Shown one piece after another: positions 44,401 to 54,523 of a stretch of 64,000 bases of DNA (its first letter is position 1; every line of letters begins with the position of its first letter). The notes beneath the pieces are model-generated. The model was not told the origin of the DNA and did not search any database. It saw only the letters and a list, made by a program, of their open reading frames with translations. The DNA is from Rhynchonema sp. JSB1_4 (Eukaryota > Nematoda > Chromadorea > Monhysterida > Xyalidae), in the NCBI GenBank assembly GCA_030248065.1, contig JASAMV010000701.1, positions 1 to 64,000 of the forward strand, in the 5' to 3' direction. Position numbers and translations under genes: made by a program.

Positions 44401-45958
44401 AATGTTATTGTGCCGTTAACAGTTACAACCTTACATTTGCTTACATTTTCTTGCTCATAATTGAAATTGCGGCCTTGTTCTCCGTATCCATATCCATATA
44501 CGTACATATCTGATCAATTTACAGACCTACTTGTGCGCAATACATCACGAGAATGAATGTTTGAAGTGCGCGATGTTCTCTCTGTGGTTGTTGGTCATAA
44601 CTCTCACAACAACCATGTATCACGAGAATGATATTCGCCCTACTGACATTTTTCAATTGCAATTTTCTTCATTGTCATTTCAAACGACACTGCTGCACGC
44701 GCGTGCACGCGGCATGCACGACCGGATGCACCTGCAAACGCAGTGACACAGATTTGCATGAAAAACAAAATATTGCTCGAATTGGGGGCCCAGGGGGCCC
44801 CAAAAATGGATATTTCGCGCGCGCGCGAAAGTTAATACATTAGAATGACAGAAATGGCTAAACTGCATCAATGGGGCCCACAATTTCTACCTGGGGGCCC
44901 GAACCCGCCACAAAACGCAAAAAATCTGCATGTGTCACGTTTTTAATGCACGTGGGCATATATAGTTGACACCCTGTAATTCCAATTCTTATTTCTGCCT
45001 TTTTGGACAAATCTGCATTACATTCTTCAACACTATGGGTCCTATGGGCCCGCTGGGCCCCCAGGTAGTTATGGCCATTGACACGTAGCTCATCATGCAC
45101 TTCCGCAGCTACAACCATTTTGTTCACAACACCGATTCAACCTATCCACAGTTTTGGGTACCACCCTGGGTTAATGCTGGGAGGTGCCCGTTTCGCACGC
45201 AGTGACAATACTGTATCTATATACCCACAACACAAACACCGGCTCGCCCATTAATAACGCAACTTTCAACCCACTTGATGAACCCGTTTTGTCGCAAACC
45301 AACGCCTCTTGGGTACCAGTTTGGTTCTCGAACATCCTCTGAATATCCCCAACAACTTCTGGCATTTCGAGCACTGACGCATCAGTTTCTACCCTATATA
45401 AGCCATTTTCAACGGAAGAACTTTCTGACTGTCGTGACAATTCCCGTTCTACCAGTTCTGCCCATTCACCTTGCAAGTACAAGGAACCCTCCATTAGAAT
45501 GGACGTGTCAAGTCCAGTTCCCGAGCCATTTGAACCACCAGCACTGTTAGACCGTTCGGAACATGACTCAGTTTTACGCCCGGAGTCCCGTCTAAACATT
45601 GAAGCAGCTGAGGAACTCGCTGCGCTCTCGTTTCACGATCACATTTGGAATCCGTTTTCCCATCTCTTGCACTCAGCAGACAATTTATCCCAGGCTCTGT
45701 ACTTTTGCCGTTGACTTGATTCATCGTTTAATCCGTCACCTTAACTCTCCTTTTGAACACCCTTTGCAAACCCTCCCAATTTTACCATGTTAACACTTCC
45801 CGACACTTCACTTTGCGAATCAGCATCCTGACTCTCAAAACTGGGTCCCCTACGGCATGACCGTCGGTCGGCACCAGGGAGTGCGCTTGATTTGGTAATT
45901 GTGTTCACTTTCTTAAATTCTTTACGATGCGTGAATAGTTTTGTAAATAGATGTCCGT
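41471..45958 (-). CDS. Candidate Ser-rich, multi-TM protein gene, incomplete
   Basis: Several stretches read like exons but I could not close the whole model. (1) 45958-45786: acceptor ATCACAG, reads DGHLFTKLFTHRKEF ... SQSEVSGSVNM, donor ATG|GTAAAA. (2) About 45637-45276: Ser/Gly-rich then acidic, SMFRRDSGRKTESCSE ... EMPEVVGDIQRMFENQ. (3) About 42928-42650: acceptor TTTTGCAG, reads CCKAFTPTIHVTRRG, then two hydrophobic segments (TYVLMMIWLTSWAGVHMF and VFGCVLATFWDSLGTFAF) around a CRKC motif. (4) About 42620-42500, with a hydrophobic CELCIFLAAVCGTVYLL. (5) A possible last exon ending at 41471 with YEELTSVSAATPENDYPRSS. The order fits a protein with a serine-rich N-terminal part and several membrane spans. 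No family recognised. Pieces 3-5 may belong to a different gene. Two hAT MITEs lie between pieces 2 and 3. Confidence 0.33.
43136..43709. mobile_element. hAT MITE filled with a GGTATT/AATACC array
   Basis: Ends TATGGGTGGGCACAATACC and GGTATTGTGCCCAGGCCTA (17 of 19 matching when inverted). Perfect 8-bp duplication GTCAGCAT at 43128-43135 and 43710-43717. The interior is almost wholly an array of AATACC / GGTATT units, with the orientation changing along the element. ORFs inside are artefacts of the repeat. Confidence 0.85.
43857..43984. repeat. Partial copy of the AGGCAAACYACG MITE
   Basis: Shares GCTGCTGATTTGGGAAATGT with copy 2 and the right end CGGGCTCGTGTTGGCGTAGT. The left end is missing. 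Confidence 0.55.
44065..45075. mobile_element. 1-kb hAT-like element with GGGCCC words
   Basis: Left GGGCATAACCACCTGGGGGC, right inverted as GCCATAACTACCTGGGGGC. Flanks CATTGACA (44057-44064) and CATTGACA (45076-45083): a perfect 8-bp duplication. GGGCCCNNNGGGCCC words near both ends and in a 55-bp tandem repeat (about 44120-44200). A CGCGCGCGCGCG palindrome at about 44815. No transposase ORF. Confidence 0.78.
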
Positions 45959-46275
45959 CTGTGATTCATTTTCTCGTGTTTTCGCGCATTCGCATATTTC
46001 AAAACCTAACCGGTACAAAACGTTTGTGCCATTCTATAAGTTTGCGTTATTAAAATCATTTTCATTGTTTTCAATTGGGGATTGTAAAATCAATAAAAGA
46101 ACGAGCTGCACTTCAATAGTATTGAATACACGGATACATTTTATGTGACTCTGATTAACATACCGTATGTGGTAGAAAAGGACAGGAACTACACGAAATC
46201 CAAACCTATTGTTATTGCTTCGTGACGCTCGTTTAAAATTTTGCAACGATCACGAACTTCTAAACATTCATCGTG

Positions 46276-47878
46276 ATGCACACAATTCGTCCCATCACAC
46301 TCGTTGTGCTGTTGTTGACCTGTCTGCTGGTGGTGACAGTGACAGTGTCAGAGGCAAGTCTGTTTCTTTTTCAGTTTTTTTTCTCGTTGATTTTCCATGC
46401 AAAATATGGAACAAGCTTTCGCATGCTCGAGCACGAGCTCTGATTATTTTGTCACTGTGAAACATCAAGTCTGGATGCTTGTCAATGACTGCCGCATGTG
46501 TTGCGCATTGATCATTTTCAGTTGATGTTTCACCTAGGCAGAAAACAGCTCGAATATGCGAATGCCTGTGGAATCCTTGACTATGGAAAGGGATTAAAAT
46601 GCCATACTGTATTTGCTGTTACTTATCAAACCTGCGCGTGCATACCATTCCAAAGTGTTATAAGCTGGAGTTATACTTGTCCATCTTGGGCTTGTAGACA
46701 ATGAGGACGAATTTTTCTCCAAGTCATATTTTGTGATAGCGCTAGGGCACTAATTTTGGCCAGCGTGAAAGTTGTTCCCCGACACCATATATGAGCAACT
46801 TTGACGCTGGCCGAAATTAGTGCCCCAACGCTATCACAAAACATGATTCAAGAAAATAAATTTGTCCTCGTTGTCTACAAGCCCAAAATGGACAAATATA
46901 ACTGCATAATAACGGGAACGCACGTACAATCTGAAATCGTTTGTGCACAAAAAATGACTTTTGTACGTCTGGGAATCGAACCCAGGCTTCGTGCCTTAAG
47001 CAAACCCACAAATTTGCTATTACATCGCCTGCAGAGCGTCTATTGTGTGTGTTCACACTTTGTTGGTGTCATACACACAGCTGTCTTTGTTGGACAGTAA
47101 AACACGGGGTGCAAACGGCAACCACAAGTTGCGTACGTATAAACCGTTAAGTTTGTGTGCGAGGATTGACTGGAACGTTAGCCTATTGGTCATGGCACTG
47201 CCCCGGAAAGGCACGAAGCCTGGGTTCGATTCCCAGACGTACAAAAGTCATATTTTGTGCACAAACGATTTCGGATTGTACGTGCGTTCCCGTTATTATG
47301 CAACATCGTGCACCGCCACAAAGCAAACCCACAAATTTGCTAAATATAACTGCACCTATAGATTGCATTCAATGCACAGGTTACCCTGGACGGACATGGC
47401 TTGAAACAAGAAAACGCTGAAACACGTCCGATTGCCAAACGACGCGATGACACCCACTTGAAGGTCGATGTTTCGTCTTCTACTATGCCGCCCATAATGA
47501 GTTTGCAAAAAAAATTGTGGCAATCAAACTTCGTGACTGTATGTATAGTCAAACCACATGCTCATGAGACTCAATGTTACGGTTCCACGTGTTTCGAAGC
47601 ATTTCGAAAACAAAAGAAAGAGAAATTGACAATGCATAAACATACAAACTTCTCTTTCTTTTGTTTTCGAAATGTTTCGAAACACGTGGAACCGTAACAG
47701 GGAGTCTCATGAGCGTGTGGTTGGACTATACCACATGAGTGATCTGCCCTACTATTCAACAAAACAGCCATACGATGGTGTTTTTCAGGAGTATCAGTGC
47801 AAGAAGTGCGGAAAGGAGCTCGCCGGCTACCAACGATATTTGCGGCACAAATTTCTGAACAAATGTAAGGAGTACTAA
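46276..47878 (+). CDS. Candidate tiny secreted CxxC peptide gene, 2 exons
   Basis: Exon 1, 46276-46353, encodes 26 residues. MHTIRPITLVVLLLTCLLVV is a textbook signal peptide, followed by TVTVSE. Its end, GAG|GCAAGT, is a consensus GC donor. Exon 2, 47789-47878, follows TGTTTTTCAG in the same phase and reads EYQCKKCGKELAGYQRYLRH, then KFLNKCKEY and TAA. The join gives 55 aa. The mature part has a C-x2-C ... H-x5-C arrangement that could bind zinc or form disulphides. No family recognised. The 1.4-kb intron is full of foldback repeats and a SINE. Extra exons, or two unrelated exons, are possible. If the donor is not used, exon 1 runs to a stop at 46441. Confidence 0.35.
46457..46533. mobile_element. 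77-bp mini-element with GTGAAACATCAA ends
   Basis: 12-bp perfect inverted ends: GTGAAACATCAA (46457-46468) and TTGATGTTTCAC (46522-46533). The interior shows no further pairing. It may be a minimal MITE of the same group as 8380-8615. Confidence 0.45.
46672..46903. repeat. Large imperfect hairpin
   Basis: TTATACTTGTCCATCTTGGG ... mirrored by CCCAAAATGGACAAATATAA. The centre near 46790 has GGGCACTAATTTTGGCCAGC against GCTGGCCGAAATTAGTGCCC. A foldback MITE adjacent to the inverted SINE copies. Confidence 0.6.
46909..47006 (-). repeat. Truncated tRNA-derived SINE, minus orientation
   Basis: Contains GGGAATCGAACCCAGGCTTC, the complement of the B-box region of the SINE at 47165, followed by the same tail (CACAAACGATTTC). 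The 5' tRNA part is missing. Confidence 0.5.
47165..47310 (+). repeat. tRNA-derived SINE
   Basis: The head (47165-47241) has a pol III A-box-like TTAGCCTATTGGTCATGGC, a 7-nt anticodon-like loop in TGCCCCGGAAAGGCA, and a perfect T-arm CTGGGTTCGATTCCCAG with the B box GGTTCGATTCC. The acceptor stem does not pair, so it is not a functional tRNA gene. The tail to about 47310 matches, inverted, the copy at 46909-47006. Confidence 0.55.
47543..47731. mobile_element. 189-bp near-perfect palindromic MITE
   Basis: GTATAGTC ... GACTATAC ends. The arms TTACGGTTCCACGTGTTTCG and its complement fold around a centre near 47638. It ends about 57 bp before the candidate exon at 47789. No clear target duplication. 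Confidence 0.65.
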
Positions 47879-50040
47879 GGGAACCTGGAATGCTATTTCG
47901 TTGATGTTTGTGATTAGTTTCTGACTTTTGTGACAAATGTTTGACTTTATCTCGCTTACTGTTATTGTATTTTTGTAGTGGACGCTGATCTTATGTGCTT
48001 TCGCCGTCAATTGGCAAAACATCGACATTTCTAATAGTTTGATTTAGTGGCTTCACTCCTTTACTTCTTGTCTACACTTTTATGGGTATGTATCAACAGC
48101 AATTAACTGACATGGTATACTTTTGTATCTGATGGTATCGTGACAGTTTTATAGCACATACAAATGTGGGCTACAAGATAAAGTTCCATTTAACGGTGTC
48201 GGTCTTTCTGATTCCAGTCAACGTAGGTAACTGTACATCGGAGCCGCAACAGGGTTGTGTTTGTTTTCACCCTGCGGGTATTGGCTTTAAACATCACCAA
48301 CTTAACTCGACCTTCATGAACATCTGTGATCCCCATGTACGACCTGGGAAAGCTCTTCAGTGAACACCGTTTAACAAATTTTAAGTCATGAACAACACCA
48401 TGTATACTCTGACAATTCTTTTGGGAGAAACTTTTCAAACGCGTTGCCTATCTGAACAACACCATGCGTGCACTGGCACACAGTCACGTGACTTCCCCAC
48501 CCACCGCACGCACAACCCCCAACGAACAGCACAACCCAACAAACAATATGGTCCGATGGCTGTTTTGCAAACACACCAACGCACAACCGTTGTCAAAGTG
48601 CTTTAAGTGTGTGGCTAATTGTTTTGGTGGAAACATATGGTGGCAACTTTTTTACTGGCAACGCAGTGTTAGAAAGACATTTTTTCTGCTAAATAAATGA
48701 ATAAACATACTCAAATGCACATGAGCAAAATGTGAGACTATGCAAACGCAGGACAAGGCGGTACTCTGCACGGCTAGCTCGCTCTGCGTTCTGACCTCTA
48801 GGCACACGGAGAGGTCCGACCGGCGTTGCGCACGACGGGGCGGGTCTGCCTAAGCTAGAAATGCGGGTTGAACACACAAAGCACAACAAACACAATCCTC
48901 ACAAAAGGCCTCGCCGAGTGACGCTCGGTCAACTCACGGGGTTGCGTTTCACGCACACTTCTTCACCAGATCGATCCTGTGATCCTCCAAGCCACACCAC
49001 CAAGCATATGGACACAAGCGGTTGCGGTTGAGGGAACATGGTAAACGTATACATTGAAAACCGTATGTCGTTTTCCTGCAGATATGACCACGAGCATTTA
49101 TAATTGCGACATGTCTGTCTCTATGCGCCGTTGGACCGAGCCCGTCTGTAACTAAGCTCATGGCCTCTCCGTCGCTGGTGCAGTGCAACGCTCCTTTGTG
49201 GCAAAACAAGAACGTTGGTTCTATCACATGAGCCATGGGACCACAATAGGAACCTGCCCGATGCTGCGCTGTAAGTTTAGAATAATGATGCTTGACAAAA
49301 AATGTCATGTGGATGTATGCAGTATGTGATTATGATGCATACAGTTTCAGAACAGCAGCTGCAGTGCAGAATTTTTATGCTTGGTTTTTCTTATTGCTTG
49401 TTTTAAAGAAAGCTCGAGCTGTTCCGGATTCTGGGCTTTCTGGGCAAGTGTTCGAAACTGCACAAATCGCACATTTAGCAAAATTTTATGCAGAGTTCAT
49501 TAATATTTCGACAATAATGATAATAATAATAATGACAATAATAAAATAATAAAACCATGCGACAACGGATGAACGAGAGTGGTATACAAATATAAAAGCA
49601 AGGCGTTTTTCGCTTCTTTGGCACAGGTTGCAGAAAGTGCACGACTCGAAATGACAGGTTTGAAAAAATGAGAGCTACAAAATCGAACAAGATGATTTTT
49701 CTTTTAACTCGATCAGTGCAAAATATCAAGCTCACATGTTCAGTCTCAGGCTCAGGCGGCTAAAGCTAATGAAACAAGAAGGCAGCAAAACAGGAACAAA
49801 CACTTCAGTTGACGATCAAACCTCCTATATCTGTCAAACTGCGCAAATTTTGTACTTCGTGCTCTTGATCGCTCTTTGACTGACACAGTTATATTTGACG
49901 TGGTTTTGTTTTACGCAATCTAATTTTTACACAGTTACTGGAAATATAACTTTCAGCGAATTGTGTGCAGTGGCTCTAGATATGCTTGTCCAAATACATG
50001 TCTGATTACAAAAATTTATGACTGTTTGTTACGTTTTAGT
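47879..50040. other. No gene seen
   Basis: No exon-like ORF with domains on either strand. The GC-rich patch at 48750-48840 (CACACGGAGAGGTCCGACCG) resembles no RNA that I can name. Confidence 0.4.
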
Positions 50041-52694
50041 TCACATCATTGCACATCTGGAGCGATTCTTTTTTGACGATTGCTTTTCCTTCTTTCCCTT
50101 CTTTTCTTCCGTTTCCTTCTTTTCGTCTTTTTCCTTCTTTTTCTTCTTTTCCTTCTTTTCCTTCGCATTCGATCGTTTTCCACCATCGCGCGCCACCTGT
50201 GAATCAATATACTGTAACCAATTATAGCTAAGAAATAACAGAATTCCGCTTAGTGAAACAAACAATTTCAATTTTTGAAACATCCAAGAAGAACGCTTTC
50301 TCAACCCGTGCTCACCAACTACGGGAAATAATCAGCACACCGATAACCTAAACTGCGGGAAGGTTGTTAGAAGGGCGTCTAAACGAGAACCAGCTGAGAA
50401 CTGAGTGGTGAATACGGTTGAAAATGTGTTCAGCACCGATTGTCAGTACAGTGCGGATTGGGCCGGGGCGTGGACCCCATTGGGTGTTTACAATAAGCTA
50501 CACCATGTGACCCTCCTGTGTATATTACAATATAAATGAAAAGATAAGAGCAAACCGAGCGGTTGTCGAACGACGTAATCGTGTCACTCGATGGAATCTC
50601 GTGACCGTCCTGAAGTGATTGTCCATCAATTGATTTCGCATTACAGTACGATTTTCGTTACGTTTCTTACCGCAATTTTTACGCTTCTTAGCCAATCTTT
50701 ACGTTCCCTAACGCTCACGACGTAGGCAAATGCAAAGAATTCATTTTTTGAGAACTTGAAGATCTGTTTGCATGAATTTTTGACATGTGTTGTCTGAAGC
50801 TTTTTCTTGTATTTGGGAGATCTTTCACCGGCCACGTTCAGGGCGCTAAACCTTGGGATTCCTGTGTCCAACAATGCGGTAGCGCTAACACGAGTGCCTG
50901 TGCTAGTGGTGACGTGTTTTAGCAGAAGTGCACGGCTCTGCAGATCTGCGACCTCGGCATTATTCTTTTTTCTATTGATGGAAGAAGGGGGCGAAAGCGT
51001 GGACAGCGTTAAAGGCTTTTAACCGGGCATGGGTTAGCGCCTCGAATCACAATTTTGGAGAAAAAACGTCTTCCGTGTACCTATAAGTTTCCCATTTCGC
51101 CCAAATTTGCACAGGCTGAAAAGTTCGCCTGCGATCTTGACATTAACATCTGCAGAAAAATGACATCAATCTGGTCCAACCGTCGTTGATACTCATCAGG
51201 GTCATCCTCGCTTCGTTGCTGCAACATGGCATGACATCCCTGACACACACGCACGTCGAGCTCATAGCCCATCGGCGGATACTTGGTGCGATTGGTGGAA
51301 CACGTGTCACACACAGCCTGGCCACACAGACGGCAGTGGTGTTGGCGCATGCCCACAATCTGGGTGAACGCAAGAAGCTGATGAAGATTGTCGATTTTCT
51401 TAGATTTTGGATGCCAGTGTTTTTGCGAAATTGTTGTGCGCATGTTTCCAGCGCTGGGAAACTGATGATTTACAATCAAACAGTAACAACCGCCCAACTG
51501 AGAACTTTATAGTGCATCTGACAGTTCTTTCTGTTCAAGTTCTTTTCATAAAGACTGGCAACACGAACAAGGAACTTCATGACGACAAGAGCAGGCGTGC
51601 GCATTCACACGCTATGGTGAAAATCAGGTTCCCCAAAGAGCAGTTTGTCCTTCTAATGACAGATTAATGCACAGCGTTTTACGCAGCGCGTTACGATAGC
51701 CTTTTTGCGTGTGAACACACAATGATGTGCAGTTACAATATCGTGCATTTTGTTAACAGTTGAATTACATGAATGAAGTGATGTGATGGGATCAGATCAA
51801 GCCACTTTAATTGCCGCTTTTGTAATTCAGCACGAAAATTAAATTGTTATCTATGTAGATTTCGAAGTCACATTCTGGCTCTGTGATATTCGTTTTACAT
51901 GGTGTTCTGTGCTTCCTTTCTTTGTGTTTCTGTCTTGCCAATTAGATCGGTTTTCTGTTTTTTCGCTCCATAAGCCGAACTCGTTTTCCCTTGAGGGTGT
52001 ATGTTACTGCATGTTATCCGCAAATTACACAAAATTTTGAACATTTTCCCTGCGCGCATAGGGTGATATTTTCGAAACGGTGTAAAGGTCAGTTGGGTGT
52101 AAAGGCCGGTGGAAAGCTCGATCGACAGCGCAGTGTGATAGACCTCGGTGTAAACGTGAAACATTCCACGTTAATAACAGGCAATGTTTCACGTTTACAC
52201 CGAGCTACGCCGACCGAGCTTTCGACCGAACTTTACGCCGACCTTGCGCCCAACTGACCTTTACACCGTTTCGAAAATTCCACCCATAGTACTAAGATAC
52301 CGAACTTCAGTGCAGGTTTGTTCCATTTTACCTGCAACGACCATATACAAATTTACATTGTGTAACCTTGTGAAATTTGCTAGCACCATTCGTAATCTTT
52401 CCATTCTTTTTCGAATTGAGTCTATTTTCACTGCGTCTGTGATGACGTCAACCTCCCGTTGCAAAAAGTACCTGTGATCAGTTTGGGCTTTCAGTGGGTG
52501 TGACTTTGGAGAAGGGTTTCTAGTTTTCCCATTACAGCATGGTAACAACGTTTGTATTGTGCAGTTCTCACAGACGCAATTTTGCAAATGTAAATCTTTT
52601 CCTATGAAACAGATTATTCTCACCAATACTGCATCACCAGCAACAGGGCGCAGCAGAGCAGCACGGTGAAGCGTTCTTTGTCCGATGAAAACAT
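50041..52694 (-). CDS. Candidate small signal-anchored protein with Lys/Glu-rich tail, 3 exons
   Basis: Exons in reading order: 52694-52624, 52471-52367, 50227-50041. Phases agree (120 aa). Exon 1 reads MFSSDKERFTVLLCCALLLV then MQYW, a hydrophobic anchor. Exon 2 is amphipathic and coiled-coil-like (DAVKIDSIRKRMERLRMVLA). Exon 3 starts YNWLQYIDSQVARDGGKR, then runs as alternating Lys/Glu to SKKNRSRCAMM. No family recognised; a type II single-pass protein with a highly charged C terminus is a fair description. Exons 1 and 2 have clean sites and are convincing together. The link to exon 3 crosses 2.1 kb containing a FYVE exon on the same strand, so exon 3 may instead be a separate gene: its upstream frame has its own ATG and hydrophobic run MFQKLKLFVSLSGILLFL. 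Confidence 0.42.
51081..51359 (-). CDS. FYVE zinc-finger exon, WDFY1/2-like, isolated
   Basis: After the acceptor GTTCACCCAG (exon start 51359) the reading is IVGMRQHHCRLCGQAVCDTC, then STNRTKYPPMGYELDVRVCQGC. This has the FYVE core R-x-HHC-x2-CG, the later Cys pairs and RVC. The MGYELDVRVC stretch is closest to the FYVE of WDFY1/WDFY2 proteins, which bind PI3P on early endosomes. The first Cys pair of the domain would lie on an upstream exon, as in WDFY genes where the domain begins before KIGLRQHHC. It continues RSEDDPDEYQRRLDQIDVIF to a stop at 51081 or a donor before it. I found none of the WD repeats in the window, so this is either one exon of a larger gene or a stranded fragment. Confidence 0.6.
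   Translation of the reverse strand: MVGMRQHHCRLCGQAVCDTCSTNRTKYPPMGYELDVRVCQGCHAMLQQRSEDDPDEYQRRLDQIDVIFLQMLMSRSQANFSACANLGEMGNL
52061..52285. mobile_element. 225-bp relative of the palindromic MITE at 16017
   Basis: Same ends GGGTGATATTTTCGAAACGG and CCGTTTCGAAAATTCCACCC, with ATA on both sides (52058-52060, 52286-52288) as a 3-bp duplication. The centre holds an extra hairpin GTGAAACATTCC ... GGCAATGTTTCAC (52156-52192). Confidence 0.72.
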
Positions 52695-54523
52695 GATGCC
52701 ACTTGAAGCTTGAAGCGTTCGCAATTGAAAATGGTAAATTTGAATCCAAAAACGGTTGAACCTGATTATTTATCTGCTTCGTCCATGTAAAAATGTTTCC
52801 CCTTTCTTTTGTGTTCGTGACCCAAGACACTGCAGGTGATGGGCATGATAACGAAACCACGGTCAGCCCCACACTGAGAATGCGTGTCCACATGCTGCTC
52901 CAGACAACTTTGCTCGTTGATTTGGGCCATAATGTGACGTGCGTGAATATATATACAAAGCCAAGTGCGTACGTTTTGACTCGCCAAAGTTGTAAATCTA
53001 CAAATGAGTGTGGTGGCACCGTTATTCAACCTCAAAGTCTTTCACAGCGGCATACTACATACATACGTCATTGAAAGCACAAGCCGAGCAGTTTGAATTT
53101 GGATGCAACCAACACCGGTATGCACGTCTGATGCTGTTGGCACGACAGCCCGCAGCCCAATTCGATGATTCAAGTGATTTTTTTGGATTTTAAATTTGGC
53201 CGCAAACGTTCGTATTCGAAAATTAAATTCTAGTTTTTTTAGTTTTGCATAAGTTTGAAAAGATCTGTCCGAGAAAATGCAGTGCTTCAACAAAGATGCT
53301 GAACACTCAGTAAAAATATGCATAACTCACTCCAGGCCGAAAGTTGGAGAAGTGGATTTGATCTCAAGACGGGTACTGGTGCTGGTATGCATGTGCACAT
53401 TACCCAATATGGCAGTCTCTTTACCACTGCACCCACAACCTTGGTTATGCCAAAACAGACGTGAAGAGAAAACCGCCAATTTACAAGACAAACTACATAC
53501 ATGCACAAAAGCAATATACTTCTTCTCAAAAAAAAAAAAATATCTCTCACCACGTGCACGCCGCGGATTTTTTTTTCTAAGAAAATTAACGGTCACCAGC
53601 CGTATATTTTCTGTATTTGTGTCACCACAAGACAAACTCAGGTTGCGGTTCAATCATACACACGTATACGCAATGACCTTGGATAGTTACTAGTGCAGAG
53701 AAATGTGTCACAGGACAGGAACCGTAGCAACTTTTTTGTGCGGTAATCGAGATATAAGGCGCACGCATGCCTGATAAAATCAGGTTCACTTTAATGCCCT
53801 TGGTGTCGATGTTATCATCCATTGATGTTTAACTCGTGTCACTGTGCAAACCTATACACGCCCCAGCGCAAGTAAAGTTTCACGTTCTTACTTATTTGCT
53901 AATAAATATCCGTTAGGGATCTTTGTTTATGTGGGCAAAATTACTCTGTTCCATTTTCACATTTCACGCCTGTTGTTTTTTCGGAATTGTATGCTGACAC
54001 AGAGTGTTGACAAGAATTCTCATTGACAAAACTTACCGTTTATGAAACACTAACATTATGGCATAATAAAATATAATGAAATGTTAAGAGCAAAACAGCC
54101 GGATATTAAAGTCCGTATACAACATCTTTCCTGTGCCTATATAAGGGGGCTGATATTAAATATAAAGAACGGAAATATGAATGGACAAGAAAGAGCTTCC
54201 GGTGATGCTGCTTGAATGATCTGATGCTATGTTTATCCCGGATTACATGTACAAACCATGCAATGTTTTCGCTTTCTGGCATTAATTTTTAAAAAAAACC
54301 ATTAGTCGCACTGTACATAAAGTCACAATCTTAGTTGTTAATCCAGCTTTAGGCATGAATCACGTGCCCGCAAAACACACAGCTGCTAATCAGTTCGTTC
54401 CGACCAAAACTTTCCTTTATTTTTGTTATTGTGCATACTGATCAGCTACTCAGACACTCTTGATGACGCCCACAATAAATAGACCATCTATAGATAGACC
54501 CTAGTCGGAAGAAAGAAATACAT
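52695..54523. other. No gene seen
   Basis: Only short unconvincing ORFs. AT-rich patches and A-tracts near 53530 and 54290. Presumably the shared upstream region of the minus-strand candidate and the globin gene. Confidence 0.4.

Noticed and set aside
45499..45714. Plus-strand ORF beginning MDVSSPVPEPFEPP
   Set aside because: Looks protein-like, but it is the complement of a Ser/Gly-rich minus-strand exon candidate, which continues better into flanking sequence.
47577..47936. 119-codon minus ORF
   Set aside because: It spans a near-perfect palindrome and the complement of a plus-strand exon; no domain.
48740..48850. Possible rRNA fragment in a GC-rich patch
   Set aside because: I cannot match it to any rRNA segment from memory; no flanking rDNA.
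52261..53019. 252-codon minus-strand ORF
   Set aside because: It runs through introns; the convincing reading is two short exons (52694-52624 and 52471-52367), the first in a different frame. The rest overlaps a MITE.
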